NCBI RefSeq assembly: GCF_028681615.1
Contig: NZ_JAQUHV010000001.1
Span: forward strand, 248,001-312,000
Length of the DNA stretch: 64,000 nucleotides
Direction: 5' to 3'
DNA from: Sulfuricurvum sp.
GTDB lineage: Bacteria > Campylobacterota > Campylobacteria > Campylobacterales > Sulfurimonadaceae
The notes under the pieces were generated by a model. That model saw nothing but the letters and a program-made list of their open reading frames with translations, ran no database searches and was not told the origin of the DNA. This document shows, piece by piece, positions 8,465-17,773 of the stretch; position 1 is the stretch's first letter, and the number at the start of each line of letters is the position of its first letter. The translations under genes and the position numbers were made by a program.

Positions 8465-10415
8465 GTTGTTTCTCTTTTTGTTGTTTTTTCTGTTCAAACT
8501 CTTTGATGACATTTCCGTAGGTCTGCTCGAAGCTGTTGGCAATGTAGTATCGATTCCCTTTGATAAGTTCGAGTAGATCATCTGGATAGTGTTCTTCCAT
8601 CTCGTTAGAGAGCCGTTTCATCTCCTCGACCTTCGGTTCGGTATAGAGCCTGCATCCACAGCTTGTCTGGCATTGTGCCGATACCACAGGGACATTGATG
8701 AAGTCGTCTGTAACGAGTCCAATATGACAGGGTGCTGGTGCAGGATCAGTAAGGTCACGCACGCAGAAATGTGTTGGATGCTCCACGATTGCCAGCATCC
8801 CACGTTCAAGCAAAAGCCTTTGGCTCTTTGCAAAGAACACTTTCCCCTCATTGGTCAGACTTCCCGCAAACTCAACCCCCTGCAGGAGCCGTTTGACAAT
8901 AGGGCCTGATAAAGGCTTGTCGTTTTCCACGGCAGCGATGATCTTCTCAAGGGCTTGCGAGGACTGCTCTGCCTGAAGTTCGGCAACCGCTTCTCTGATC
9001 TGGACGTTTTCATCAAACATCACACCAAACGTTTCAAGGATCACTTGTTTGTAATGCCCCATATATTTCTTTGTCATTTCAGTTGATTTATGACCTAGCA
9101 ACGTCATCGCAAGCTCGATCCCAATATCATCATTCAAGAAAGCAACCAAGAAGGCCAATGCATGACGCAATTGGTGGGGTGCAGGAGGAGTGATATCAAG
9201 ATCGTCGCAGAAGCTTTGGATAAGATAATTAATCCGTCCAGCATTATTTATCGCTTTACCATAGTGCAATGTCATCAAATTGATAAGGCCTTCGCGTTTT
9301 CCATCACCGATCTCGCTGATACGAGATAGTAGATTAAGGGAATGGGTAATAATCTGTGGTACTGCAATGGGGTGAAGCTCTCCCTGATCTGTCTCAGCAG
9401 TCTTGTAGACCAGGCGCTCCAGTTTAATACTGCCGTCAAGTTCGTGATGCGCCGTCTTTTTTGTTCTCGGGTAGCGCATCATTATCCCTAGTTCCCCTTT
9501 TCGCATCGCTGTCAAGATAAGTACGATGATAACGCAGGCTGCTTGAAGTTTATGAATGGAAGTCAAACAAGCTCCTACAGGACCTATCCCTTTGTTTTTG
9601 GGCATGGATTTCCATTGATTATTTGGAAGCGAGAGCGCATGGTGCTGCACCGTCGCCAGAAGAGGCTCGCTAAAACGGTGATTGATAATTCGGAAGTGTT
9701 TTGTAGCGTACTTCATAGTTACAGCTTGCCCTCGATTCTGTGCTTCGAATTCCTTGTATAATTGTGCCGCGATCACACAATCCTCGGCATAGTTATCAAT
9801 GTAGTCGATCGCCTCTGTGATGATAATGACCCATTGGTCCAGCGGATAAGGCTCTTTAGAGCCACCTAAGCCATTTTGATAATCAAGTTTTTCCTTGCTT
9901 GAGCCCTCTACAACCCTTTCCCATTCCTTGCATGACATAATGAGATCATGAGGCAACCGTAAAAAGAAGGGGAACAGATGACCGTATGCCAACCATTTTT
10001 CAAAATGAAAGAGTTTGGTGCGAATCGTGCCTTCAGTATTACCTGATTTACGTTGTGCCACAATATACGCATCAAGTATCTTTCCTGTGAGCTGTGAAGG
10101 CGTATCGAAGTTTCCGTATTCTTGTAACTCACGTATAGTTCGCAAGAAATTACTTGCAGTACTATAATTCCCACCATTGACCGGAGCACTTCCTGCCTCC
10201 CCATCCAGCCGAAGGTATAGGAACGTGCGGTATGCCAATCCTATTAAGCCTAATGGTGGTGTGACTGGAAAAAATGCAAGAGCGTTTCTTCGGATAAAGA
10301 GAGTCTCATCCCCGAAGGCGGAGTTATTACTGTTGGTATAGATTTTATTTTTCATCAATGCCCAAACTTCGTCCTCATGAACGCATTTTTTGAGTTCTTC
10401 TGTATAATCAAGCAT
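8457..10415 (-). CDS. Large tyrosine recombinase (TnpB-like), second gene of the operon
   Basis: 652 residues. The catalytic set is visible: Arg in ILTAMRKGELGIM, HxxR in PHQLRHALAFLV, GHK and the Tyr nucleophile in LLGHKSTEMTKKYMGHY. After the catalytic core there is a C-terminal extension with cysteines (CHIGL, CQTSCGCRLY) that probably binds zinc, and then a Lys/Gln-rich tail. Length and the cysteine-bearing tail recall TnpB of Tn554 (about 630 residues). It overlaps both neighbours by 8 nt, implying coupled translation and fixed stoichiometry. It likely acts in a complex with the other two recombinases. Confidence 0.87.
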   Translation of the reverse strand: MLDYTEELKKCVHEDEVWALMKNKIYTNSNNSAFGDETLFIRRNALAFFPVTPPLGLIGLAYRTFLYLRLDGEAGSAPVNGGNYSTASNFLRTIRELQEYGNFDTPSQLTGKILDAYIVAQRKSGNTEGTIRTKLFHFEKWLAYGHLFPFFLRLPHDLIMSCKEWERVVEGSSKEKLDYQNGLGGSKEPYPLDQWVIIITEAIDYIDNYAEDCVIAAQLYKEFEAQNRGQAVTMKYATKHFRIINHRFSEPLLATVQHHALSLPNNQWKSMPKNKGIGPVGACLTSIHKLQAACVIIVLILTAMRKGELGIMMRYPRTKKTAHHELDGSIKLERLVYKTAETDQGELHPIAVPQIITHSLNLLSRISEIGDGKREGLINLMTLHYGKAINNAGRINYLIQSFCDDLDITPPAPHQLRHALAFLVAFLNDDIGIELAMTLLGHKSTEMTKKYMGHYKQVILETFGVMFDENVQIREAVAELQAEQSSQALEKIIAAVENDKPLSGPIVKRLLQGVEFAGSLTNEGKVFFAKSQRLLLERGMLAIVEHPTHFCVRDLTDPAPAPCHIGLVTDDFINVPVVSAQCQTSCGCRLYTEPKVEEMKRLSNEMEEHYPDDLLELIKGNRYYIANSFEQTYGNVIKEFEQKKQQKEKQHG

Positions 10416-12651
10416 GTTCCTTCTCCTCTTGACTTAATCGACGCGACTTTTGTGAATTCAAAACTTCACGACGTATGAAATTCAACCGTCCCGGTTCATT
10501 GGCTCTTTTCTCGCATTCCGCTTTCTCTTCTTGAGTGAAATGACATGCTTCAAGGGTGGCCTCTGCCGCCTGGTCATCAATCAAGAACATCCGCTCCCAC
10601 TCTTGCGGATTGGTATAAATCGAGCGCAGTTCTTCCATGACGATACGCCATGCCATAATATTTGGCCCATGAACGCTTTTTACAGGCTGGCATTGGCTGC
10701 AACCGCTAAGGCATTTACGCCAATTCGAACAGACATCCCCATCATGTAGCTCTTTTGCTCCAATATAATCAGGTTCGAAGGGATTTTGGCAATGGGCAAG
10801 AGGTCCTTTAAAGACTTTGAGTTTTGGGATTTCCTTTTCGCTTACCCTTCCCCTAATAAAGTCCAATAGTTTGTTTAAAGTCTTAGCGATGCGGTGTTGT
10901 TTTTCATCCTTGAAGCCTACTGTCTGCTCATAAGAGATACCTGTCTCTACATTTTTATGCCCTAGCCCATATTGGCGTTCCCAATCTGTTTTTCCCTGTA
11001 GGTATTCACTGAGATTTTTTACCTTGCGGAGTTGATTGTGATCGATGCTATAGATGCGTTTTTGTTGATATGTCCCAGCGGGTTGTATTTCAGTATCCAT
11101 GATGGGATAGTTGTAGAAGAAATGAGTGCTTCCTGTAAACATATCTGCAAGTGAATTGCTATTCCATGTCGATATTTTGGATTGGGATTTTTTGTTACCA
11201 CTATTACCTATATATTGAAAGAAATAATCATTCTTTGAGCGTTCAAACAAAGGGGTCAGAAACTCACAGAAGAAATCCACATAACGGCAATGCTGCTTAT
11301 CAAGCGCAGTAGTCTGTATCGTATTACCCCGCGATTTGAAACCGTCTACAAGTCGTCCCATGCCCGAATCCTCGCCAAGGAAATACTTGCCTTGCCCATC
11401 TTTCTGTACCCTCCAATCTTTTATAGGTTGCTGATTCAGCCCACTTCGACATAACGAGAGTAAATAGAGTGGATAGATGGACTCCTTGCTAGGGTATATT
11501 CGACGGTTGAATCGCTTCAAGGTAAAGTTGCTTTTATATGCTTGTGCATCTTTCCAACTTTGAAATGACTTATACAAAAATGAATATTGAGGTAACAATG
11601 TAGTGCCGAAGAGGGGATCGTTGACAATGATCTTGTGCCAAAAAGCAAACATCCTTTCATCCCTAATGGTAATGTTAAAGCCTCCTTCGCCTTGTTTCCT
11701 AAGAAGCGACATCCTTTCATTTTCTTCTTTATTGGGATGACTTGTTTTATTAATCTTCAGTTCGATTCCGTAGAGCGCAAGAGCAGCGCTTCGGATAGAA
11801 TCATTAATCCCACTAGAACCTTTACCATATAAATTTATATTCTCGAAATATGAAAAGATAAGATTTTTTAGTGTGAAGATTCCTCCATGTTTATCGAGTT
11901 CTTGTTTTGTAAAAGTGGCTTGGATCATTTCAAGCTCATACATCCACTGTTTGTACTCTTGGACAAGTTCTATGGTCGCATCCAACTCTTTGCAGGCAAA
12001 GATGTCAAGCTGCCACGATACCGCCAAAGAGAGTTCTTGCTTTTTACCCATGTTGACTACGCCATAGGATACTAATGAAGGGACTTCAAGCTCTATGCCA
12101 TAATATGTACAAACAAGGCGTAGAAATTGGGTGCAACATTGAAGTATATGTCGAGTGTATGTATTCTCTTTGGCATCTTTTACCAATACTTTAAAAGTAA
12201 TTCCATCGATTTCACTCAAGGATGTCAAAGATATATTGAGCTTTTTATGCACCATCAAAAGATGGCTAAAACCTTCAAGTAAGGACCTTATAGAGCTTCG
12301 TGAGCGCCCTTCATCTACCAATGTATACAATGTACTAACGATCATATCTTGCTGCTTTGGGAATAGACTCATCAAATGTGTAGAAGCCATACCAAATTTT
12401 TTTTGATTTTCGATGATAGTTATATTTTCTTTGCTTGCTTTGAGAAATTCAATCATGGCTTGATGATGTATATACTGTCGGTTGTGACGCATCCTATCAC
12501 TGCGGTTATTTTTTACAACAAGGTATTTTCCATAATGTTCTTCTGCAAGAATAGGATTTACCGTATCAAAATGTTTTCTGGCTCGGTTTGGAGATAGAGG
12601 TTCCAAAGAACCTCTTGGAAGTTTAGTGGTAACAGTTTTTGTTTTTCCCAC
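10408..12651 (-). CDS. Very large tyrosine recombinase homologue, first gene of the operon
   Basis: 747 residues, GTG start at 12651 with AAAGGA six bases upstream. The HxxR motif (DHNQLRKVKN), GHK and a Tyr about residue 574 (LGHKNVETGISYEQT) are present. At the expected first Arg position the sequence reads LCRSGLNQQPI, with Asn where Arg is usual in T/SGLR, so catalysis may be impaired or the Arg displaced. A cysteine cluster about 620-655 (CQNPFEP, CSNWRKCLSGCSQC) suggests zinc binding. The start is only 12 bases from the inner inverted-repeat block, so binding of recombinase to the element end could repress the operon. The operon reads in the same direction as the host lepA-comF genes. 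Confidence 0.82.
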   Translation of the reverse strand: MGKTKTVTTKLPRGSLEPLSPNRARKHFDTVNPILAEEHYGKYLVVKNNRSDRMRHNRQYIHHQAMIEFLKASKENITIIENQKKFGMASTHLMSLFPKQQDMIVSTLYTLVDEGRSRSSIRSLLEGFSHLLMVHKKLNISLTSLSEIDGITFKVLVKDAKENTYTRHILQCCTQFLRLVCTYYGIELEVPSLVSYGVVNMGKKQELSLAVSWQLDIFACKELDATIELVQEYKQWMYELEMIQATFTKQELDKHGGIFTLKNLIFSYFENINLYGKGSSGINDSIRSAALALYGIELKINKTSHPNKEENERMSLLRKQGEGGFNITIRDERMFAFWHKIIVNDPLFGTTLLPQYSFLYKSFQSWKDAQAYKSNFTLKRFNRRIYPSKESIYPLYLLSLCRSGLNQQPIKDWRVQKDGQGKYFLGEDSGMGRLVDGFKSRGNTIQTTALDKQHCRYVDFFCEFLTPLFERSKNDYFFQYIGNSGNKKSQSKISTWNSNSLADMFTGSTHFFYNYPIMDTEIQPAGTYQQKRIYSIDHNQLRKVKNLSEYLQGKTDWERQYGLGHKNVETGISYEQTVGFKDEKQHRIAKTLNKLLDFIRGRVSEKEIPKLKVFKGPLAHCQNPFEPDYIGAKELHDGDVCSNWRKCLSGCSQCQPVKSVHGPNIMAWRIVMEELRSIYTNPQEWERMFLIDDQAAEATLEACHFTQEEKAECEKRANEPGRLNFIRREVLNSQKSRRLSQEEKEHA

Positions 12652-12662
12652 AATATATCCTT

Positions 12663-12717
12663 TATGATACTTATTGCGATTAAAACATAAATCCTAAAAT
12701 AATCAAATAATATGACT
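12663..12717 (-). repeat. Right subterminal inverted repeat of the transposon
   Basis: On the minus strand, AGTCATATTAT (12707-12717) and CAATAAGTATCATA (12663-12676) repeat the two blocks of the left end in the same order, with an ATTTTAGG block between. The inner block directly precedes the ribosome site of the first recombinase gene. Confidence 0.75.
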
Positions 12718-12737
12718 AATTGACATTAATTCATAAA

Positions 12738-13213
12738 ACGATATCGTCGACCAAGATCACCTCTTCATGATCAAAAGGGAGATAGGTAAATCCTCTCGGA
12801 TTCAAAAGCCGCTCCTCTACACTTTTCCCGGCATATTTATGGTCGTTTGTAGCACGTAACTTTCCGTAAACCGGTGTTATACGAGGTGATTTTAAGGCAC
12901 GGTTGAGGATTGCCGTGTGACTGTATCCGCTTTTTGCATTATCATCGATTCCGATAGAACTCACGCGATTTTCATACTGCCACTGTTCTGCAAATGCACC
13001 AAGAGAACGTTTCGCTAAAATCGTATAAATATAATATCCGACATCGGTGTGTTTGGTCAAAAGAAGCGGTTCAACATCATCATAAGGGAAAAAAGAGAGG
13101 ACCTCGATCGAGCCGAGGATTTTTCGTTTATGCAGTGTAGGGGTGAGAAACGTGGTTTGACAGGAAGGGCAAATGTGTGAAAGAGTGAATCGTTCGCACA
13201 TCATGCAGCGCAT
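12738..13213 (-). pseudogene. comF: comF, 5' fragment (interrupted by transposon)
   Basis: Starts with ATG one base after the lepA stop. The N-terminus has a four-cysteine zinc finger (MRCMMCERFTLSHICPSC), typical of ComF/GntX proteins. It continues through a phosphoribosyltransferase-like region to VILVDDIV and then runs into element sequence and stops (TGA at 12731-12733). The missing TTGTTL and C-terminal helix are at 2057-2155. ComF takes part in natural DNA uptake, probably helping DNA cross the inner membrane or be processed. Loss of the PRPP loop should inactivate this protein, so transformation may be reduced. The open frame itself extends to 12731. Confidence 0.87.
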
Positions 13214-13214
13214 G

Positions 13215-15005
13215 TCAATCCATTTTGAGGACGGACATGAACGCCTCTTGGGGAAGCTGAACCTTCCCGATCGCTTTCATCCGTTTCTTACCCTCTTTTT
13301 GTTTATCGAGGAGTTTACGTTTACGGGAGATGTCCCCGCCGTAACATTTGGCGGTTACGTTTTTCCCCATCGATTTGACCGTTTCACGGGCGATAACGCG
13401 GTTTCCGATAGAGGCCTGGATCGCCACTTCGAAAAGCTGACGCGGAACGATCTCTTTCATATTGGTAACGAGTGCCCGACCGCGAGATTCCGCACTCACG
13501 CGAGGGACGATGACGCTCAGAGCATCGACGACGTCTCCGGCTACGCGGACATCGAGTTTGACCAGATCACCCTGACGGAATTCGATCGGATCATAGTCGA
13601 AACTCGCGTACCCTTTCGAGGTTGATTTGAGTTTATCATAGAAATCGACGACGATCTCGTTCATCGGCATGACATAAATGAGCATAACCCGTGTCTCGTT
13701 GAGATACTCCATTTTCTCCTGCATCCCACGCTTCGCGGTCAGGAGAGTGATGATATTCCCCAAATAATCGGTCGGGACGATGACTGTCGCACGGACGTAG
13801 GGTTCTTCGATACGCTCAATATTCTGTGGTTCAGGGAGTTCGCTCGGGTTCTGAACTTCCACCATGCTGCCATCGGTTTTATACACTTTATACACAACCG
13901 AGGGAGCCGTTGCGATCAGATCGAGATTAAACTCTCTCTCCAACCGTTCTTTGACCACTTCCATGTGAAGCATCCCCAAAAACCCGACACGGAACCCGAA
14001 TCCAAGTGCGATCGAGGTTTCCGGCTCATAGCTAAGTGAACTGTCATTGAGTTTGAGTTTATCGAGTGCATCCCGCACCGATTCAAACTCATCGGTATCG
14101 ATCGGATAGATCCCCGCAAATACGAACGGTTTTGCCGGAGCGTATTCGCCTACCGGTTCTTTTGCCGGATTGCGCGCATCGGTGATCGTATCGCCGACAC
14201 GGATAGAGCCGACTTCTTTAACGCCCAAAACCACGATTCCGATCTCTCCGGCTTTAATCGCCTGCGTTTTCTGACGACGCAGCGGATGAGGATATAAGAG
14301 CTCAAGGACTTGATGGTTTTCATTGTTATGCATCAGCTTGACCATCTGTCCCGTCTTAATCTCACCGTCGAATACCCGCACGAGTGCCATTGCACCTTGA
14401 TACGAATCAAACCATGAATCATAAATGATCGCTTTGGTCGTCGCTTCCGGATCTCCTTTAGGAGGGGGGATACGATCGACGATCGCATCGATTAGCGTCC
14501 GAATACCGACACCGGTTTTTGCCGAAATCATCACCGCATCGGTCGCATCGATCCCGATCGTCGTTTCAATCTCTTCGGCGACCCGTTCCGGTTCAGCGGC
14601 GGGGAGGTCGATTTTGTTAATCACGGGAATAAGGGTAAGGTTGTTTTCCATTGCCATATAGACATTGGCAATCGTTTGTGCCTCGACACCCTGCGCCGCA
14701 TCAACGATCAATAATGCACCGTCACTGGACGCGAGTGATTTGGAGACTTCGTAGCTGAAGTCAACATGGCCCGGAGTGTCGATTAGATTGAGAATATAGT
14801 GTTTACCGTCTTTGACATAATCGAGACGGACACTTTGCGCTTTGATCGTGATCCCACGTTCTTGCTCGATATCCATTGTATCCATCATTTGTTTGGTCAG
14901 TTCACGGTCACTGACCGCCCCGCACTCTTGGATGATACGATCGGCCAACGTACTTTTCCCATGGTCGATATGGGCGATGATTGAGAAGTTGCGAATATTA
15001 TCCAT
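13215..15005 (-). CDS. lepA: Elongation factor 4 (LepA)
   Basis: 596 residues, the normal family length. GTPase motifs are in place: G1 [13 protein letters not shown] near the N-terminus, the switch I region [10 protein letters not shown]3 DTPGHVDF and G4 NKIDLPAA. These are followed by domain II, EF-G-like domains III and V and the LepA-specific C-terminal domain ending in [20 protein letters not shown]. LepA binds ribosomes and affects initiation or back-translocation under stress. The start ATG overlaps the prs stop by one base (TAATG), and comF follows one base after the stop, so prs-lepA-comF form one transcription unit. Confidence 0.98.
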   Translation of the reverse strand: MDNIRNFSIIAHIDHGKSTLADRIIQECGAVSDRELTKQMMDTMDIEQERGITIKAQSVRLDYVKDGKHYILNLIDTPGHVDFSYEVSKSLASSDGALLIVDAAQGVEAQTIANVYMAMENNLTLIPVINKIDLPAAEPERVAEEIETTIGIDATDAVMISAKTGVGIRTLIDAIVDRIPPPKGDPEATTKAIIYDSWFDSYQGAMALVRVFDGEIKTGQMVKLMHNNENHQVLELLYPHPLRRQKTQAIKAGEIGIVVLGVKEVGSIRVGDTITDARNPAKEPVGEYAPAKPFVFAGIYPIDTDEFESVRDALDKLKLNDSSLSYEPETSIALGFGFRVGFLGMLHMEVVKERLEREFNLDLIATAPSVVYKVYKTDGSMVEVQNPSELPEPQNIERIEEPYVRATVIVPTDYLGNIITLLTAKRGMQEKMEYLNETRVMLIYVMPMNEIVVDFYDKLKSTSKGYASFDYDPIEFRQGDLVKLDVRVAGDVVDALSVIVPRVSAESRGRALVTNMKEIVPRQLFEVAIQASIGNRVIARETVKSMGKNVTAKCYGGDISRKRKLLDKQKEGKKRMKAIGKVQLPQEAFMSVLKMD

Positions 15006-15934
15006 TAGCTGAAAAGACTGTTGACACTTTCATTATGATAAACGCGGCGAATCACTTCGGCAAACAGCGGAGCAACACTCAAAACCTTAATTTTATCGCT
15101 TTGACCGTTCAATACCAAGGTATTCGAGATGACCAACTCATCCAGTTCACCGCTGTTAAGATTTTCATATGCTTTTCCACTAAGGACGCCGTGTGTCGCA
15201 CACGCCATAACCGATGTCGCTCCGCGTTTTTTGAGGGCTGCTGCAGCTTTAACCATTGTGCCTGCAGTATCAACCATATCATCGATCATAATGATATCTT
15301 TACCGGCAACATCACCGATGATGTTCATGACTTCCGATTCGTTCGCTTTTTCACGGCGTTTATCGACGATAACCATGTCCAGACCCAATTTTTCGGCAAA
15401 ATAACGGGCACGTGTTACACCACCGATATCCGGTGAAGCAATTACAGGATTGGCAAGGTTTTTAGAGCGAATATACTCTTCAAAAATAATCGCACCATAA
15501 AGATTATCAACAGGAATATCAAAGAAACCTTGGATCTGACCCGCATGCAAATCGATCGTTACGACACGGTCAATCCCAGCAGTTTCGAACATATCGGCAA
15601 CCAATTTTGCGGTAATAGGAACACGGGGAGCCGCTTTACGGTCTTGTCGCGCATACCCGAAATACGGGACGACTGCCGTAATAGAACTTGCAGATGAACG
15701 ACGAAGTGCATCGGTCATAATCAGCAATTCCATCAAGTTGTCATTCGAAGGAGCACCCGTACTTTGGATAATAAATACATCGCGTCCGCGAACACTTTCG
15801 GAGATTTGAACGTTAATCTCTCCGTCACTGAAACGTTTAACTGAAGCTTTGGAGAGGGGAACATCGAGGGTTCTGCACACTTCCGCCGCAAACTCGGTAC
15901 ATGCTGAACCGCTGAAAATTTTATATCCGCGCAT
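15005..15934 (-). CDS. prs: Ribose-phosphate pyrophosphokinase
   Basis: 309 residues. It makes PRPP from ribose 5-phosphate and ATP for purine, pyrimidine, histidine and tryptophan synthesis. Visible class I features are the [12 protein letters not shown] segment, the ATP-binding flexible loop [10 protein letters not shown], the histidine-rich [14 protein letters not shown] stretch and the PRPP loop [10 protein letters not shown]. The gene heads the prs-lepA-comF unit. Its ATG lies about 130 bases downstream of the argJ stop, with a terminator between them. Confidence 0.98.
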   Translation of the reverse strand: MRGYKIFSGSACTEFAAEVCRTLDVPLSKASVKRFSDGEINVQISESVRGRDVFIIQSTGAPSNDNLMELLIMTDALRRSSASSITAVVPYFGYARQDRKAAPRVPITAKLVADMFETAGIDRVVTIDLHAGQIQGFFDIPVDNLYGAIIFEEYIRSKNLANPVIASPDIGGVTRARYFAEKLGLDMVIVDKRREKANESEVMNIIGDVAGKDIIMIDDMVDTAGTMVKAAAALKKRGATSVMACATHGVLSGKAYENLNSGELDELVISNTLVLNGQSDKIKVLSVAPLFAEVIRRVYHNESVNSLFS

Positions 15935-16005
15935 GGGTCTTCCTGTTGCCTATAAATTATCGCGATTATAGCAACAGCTCACTTAGTAGATGCTAATACA
16001 AAGAG

Positions 16006-16027
16006 AAAAAAAGCACACAGGTGCGCT
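16006..16027 (-). terminator. Intrinsic terminator after argJ
   Basis: On the minus strand AGCGCA, a CCTG loop and TGTGCT form a six-pair hairpin (one G-U pair) followed directly by a run of seven T. It separates argJ from prs. Confidence 0.7.
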
Positions 16028-16062
16028 GAGCCCTCTGCTGAAGAGAACCCGGTTAAAAAAAC

Positions 16063-17250
16063 TTACGTGCGATAATCCGCGTTAATTTTGACGTATTCGT
16101 GCCCCAAATCACATCCGTAGGCAATAAATTCGCCGTCTTGAAGCCCGATATCGCAGTGGATCGTAAAGGCGCTTTTTTGCATAACCGCAGCCGCAACCGG
16201 TTCAAGTTCTTCGTTAAAAAGAAGTTCCCCTTTTTTATAAACGCATACATCATCAAACCAGATGCTCAAAAAGGCTTCATCGCACATAATGCCGCTTGCA
16301 CCCACCGTAGATGCGATACGTCCCCAGTTCGGGTCTTGCCCGAACAATGCCGTTTTGACCAACAATGAATTTGAAAGCGCTTTTGCCGCTATCTCCGCTT
16401 CATGGGCATTGATCGCTCCGGTCACTTTATACGTTACAAGTTTCGTCGCCCCTTCACCGTCACGAACCATCTCTTTTGCTAAAAAGAGCATCATCGACTC
16501 CAATGCTTCTTTAAAAGCAGCCGCATGAAATGCTCCGCTTTTGCCGTTTGACATAACCAATACCGTATCGTTTGTCGATGTATCCCCATCCACACTCGCC
16601 GCATTAAACGTCGTGTGGACACATTCATCGAGGATCGCCTGCATCGTCGCTTTATCCGCTGACGCATCGGTCGTAATAAAACAGAGCATAGTGGCCATCG
16701 CCGGATTAATCATTCCGGCACCCTTTGCCATAGCGCCGATTCGAAACGACTGCCCGTTTTCCAAAACAATCTCATACGCAATACGTTTGGCAAACGTATC
16801 GGTCGTCATAATCGCTTCCGATGCACGAATCCCTTCCCGTCGAGTTAAATCAAGGGTTTTAGCCCCCTCGATGATTTTGGCTTTCGGCAAACGCACTCCG
16901 ATGACCCCCGTCGAACTCATAACGGGGTTTTGGATCTGTGGAAATTGCTTCTGGACGGCACTCAAAACTTCATCGATATCATCGATTCCGGCGCGCCCCG
17001 TCATCGCATTGGCATTTTTTGCGTTGATAAGGACAAAATTTCCCTCGAATTCACCTTTCGCACGGAAATGGCGAATCGGTGCCGCTGTCATTTTATTGGT
17101 GGTGAAAACCGAAGCAATCGCGCAAGGAGTCTCGGAATAGATAAAGGCCAAATCATACGCCCCCTCTTTTTTTAAACCGATATGGATTCCATCGGCAAAA
17201 AACCCCTCTGCAGCGCAAACACCGCCGTCAATACGATTAATAGTATACAT
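16063..17250 (-). CDS. argJ: Bifunctional glutamate N-acetyltransferase / amino-acid acetyltransferase (ArgJ)
   Basis: 395 residues. ArgJ transfers acetyl from N-acetylornithine to glutamate in the cyclic arginine pathway. The family hallmarks are FTTNKMTAAPI in the N-terminal third and NAASVDGDTSTNDTVLVMSNG, which follows the autocleavage region. The precursor is cleaved at a conserved K/G-A-T-M/L site; here the sequence around MATMLCFITTDA (after AMAKGAGMINP) differs in detail, but the region GMI-P-ATML is recognisable and supplies the Thr nucleophile. A terminator follows. Whether it also uses acetyl-CoA (bifunctional) cannot be told from sequence. Confidence 0.96.
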   Translation of the reverse strand: MYTINRIDGGVCAAEGFFADGIHIGLKKEGAYDLAFIYSETPCAIASVFTTNKMTAAPIRHFRAKGEFEGNFVLINAKNANAMTGRAGIDDIDEVLSAVQKQFPQIQNPVMSSTGVIGVRLPKAKIIEGAKTLDLTRREGIRASEAIMTTDTFAKRIAYEIVLENGQSFRIGAMAKGAGMINPAMATMLCFITTDASADKATMQAILDECVHTTFNAASVDGDTSTNDTVLVMSNGKSGAFHAAAFKEALESMMLFLAKEMVRDGEGATKLVTYKVTGAINAHEAEIAAKALSNSLLVKTALFGQDPNWGRIASTVGASGIMCDEAFLSIWFDDVCVYKKGELLFNEELEPVAAAVMQKSAFTIHCDIGLQDGEFIAYGCDLGHEYVKINADYRT

Positions 17251-17362
17251 GTTTATATGCTCCTGAAAGGATATTTAAATAATAGTAATATTATAACCTA
17301 GCTCAAGGTTAAAACTGTGTTTTTAAAATGTAATAAAGGGAAGTTTTATGAAAAGTGAAAGT

Positions 17363-17397
17363 GGGAGTAAACTCCCAAAATGCGTGGGACTCCACGC
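17363..17397 (-). terminator. Hairpin pair after rpmB, possible terminator
   Basis: On the minus strand GCGTGG-AGTC-CCACGC (17382-17397), then ATTTT, then GGGAGT-TT-ACTCCC (17363-17376). The hairpins directly follow the rpmB stop. The T-run is short, so termination is plausible but not certain. Confidence 0.45.
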
Positions 17398-17403
17398 GGG
17401 AGG

Positions 17404-17592
17404 TTACGAATCTTTTTTAAGAGTGCGAAGCTCAGAAGCAGCGATTTTAAGTTTTTTAGTTGTACCGTCTTCGAGTGTTACACGAACAGTGCGAAGATTT
17501 GGTAAAAAACGGCGCTTAGTTCTATTTTTCGCATGAGAAACGTTGTTCCCGCTCATTGGGCCTTTACCGCTAATAGCACATTTTCTTGCCAT
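17404..17592 (-). CDS. rpmB: 50S ribosomal protein L28
   Basis: 62 residues, full length. [24 protein letters not shown] is not quoted in full here, but the start [12 protein letters not shown] and the [15 protein letters not shown] segment are diagnostic of L28. The protein is a structural part of the large ribosomal subunit. It has one N-terminal cysteine only, so it is the type without the zinc-binding four-cysteine set. The gene is monocistronic, with an AAGGAGCC-like ribosome site close upstream. Confidence 0.97.
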   Translation of the reverse strand: MARKCAISGKGPMSGNNVSHAKNRTKRRFLPNLRTVRVTLEDGTTKKLKIAASELRTLKKDS

Positions 17593-17773
17593 TTTGAGGC
17601 TCCTTGCGTAAATTTAGGTTGCGAATTTTATCTCAACCAACCCAAAGTTTACCTTAAGGGATGGATAAAACTCCATCTTTCCCTTTTCTTCTTCCTCTAC
17701 TTAAAGGCGCCTTTAATCTATACGCCATTACAATATAGACAACTTTATTAAATAAGATCGGATGCCCTGATAC

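Larger units (their letters stand above)
2156..12737. mobile_element. Tyrosine-recombinase transposon (Tn554-like organisation) inserted in comF
   Basis: Everything between the two comF fragments is foreign to that gene. The ends carry imperfect inverted repeats (2182-2253 and 12663-12717). At the right end lies an operon of three tyrosine recombinases and one coiled-coil protein, like the tnpA-tnpB-tnpC arrangement of Tn554-family elements but with a third, larger recombinase. The cargo is five genes: 108-aa unknown, GNAT, zinc-ribbon protein, ParA-like ATPase and HEPN protein. Boundaries are accurate to a few bases only: host codons GTT (12737-12739) and ACT (2153-2155) were presumably adjacent. 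No long target duplication is visible, which fits site-specific recombination. The cargo looks more AT-rich than the flanking core genes. Confidence 0.85.

Noticed and set aside
12731-13213. Intact short ComF-like gene
   Set aside because: The frame ends three codons after the VDDI motif in element sequence, and the missing TTGTTL end is found at 2057-2155, so it is a broken gene.
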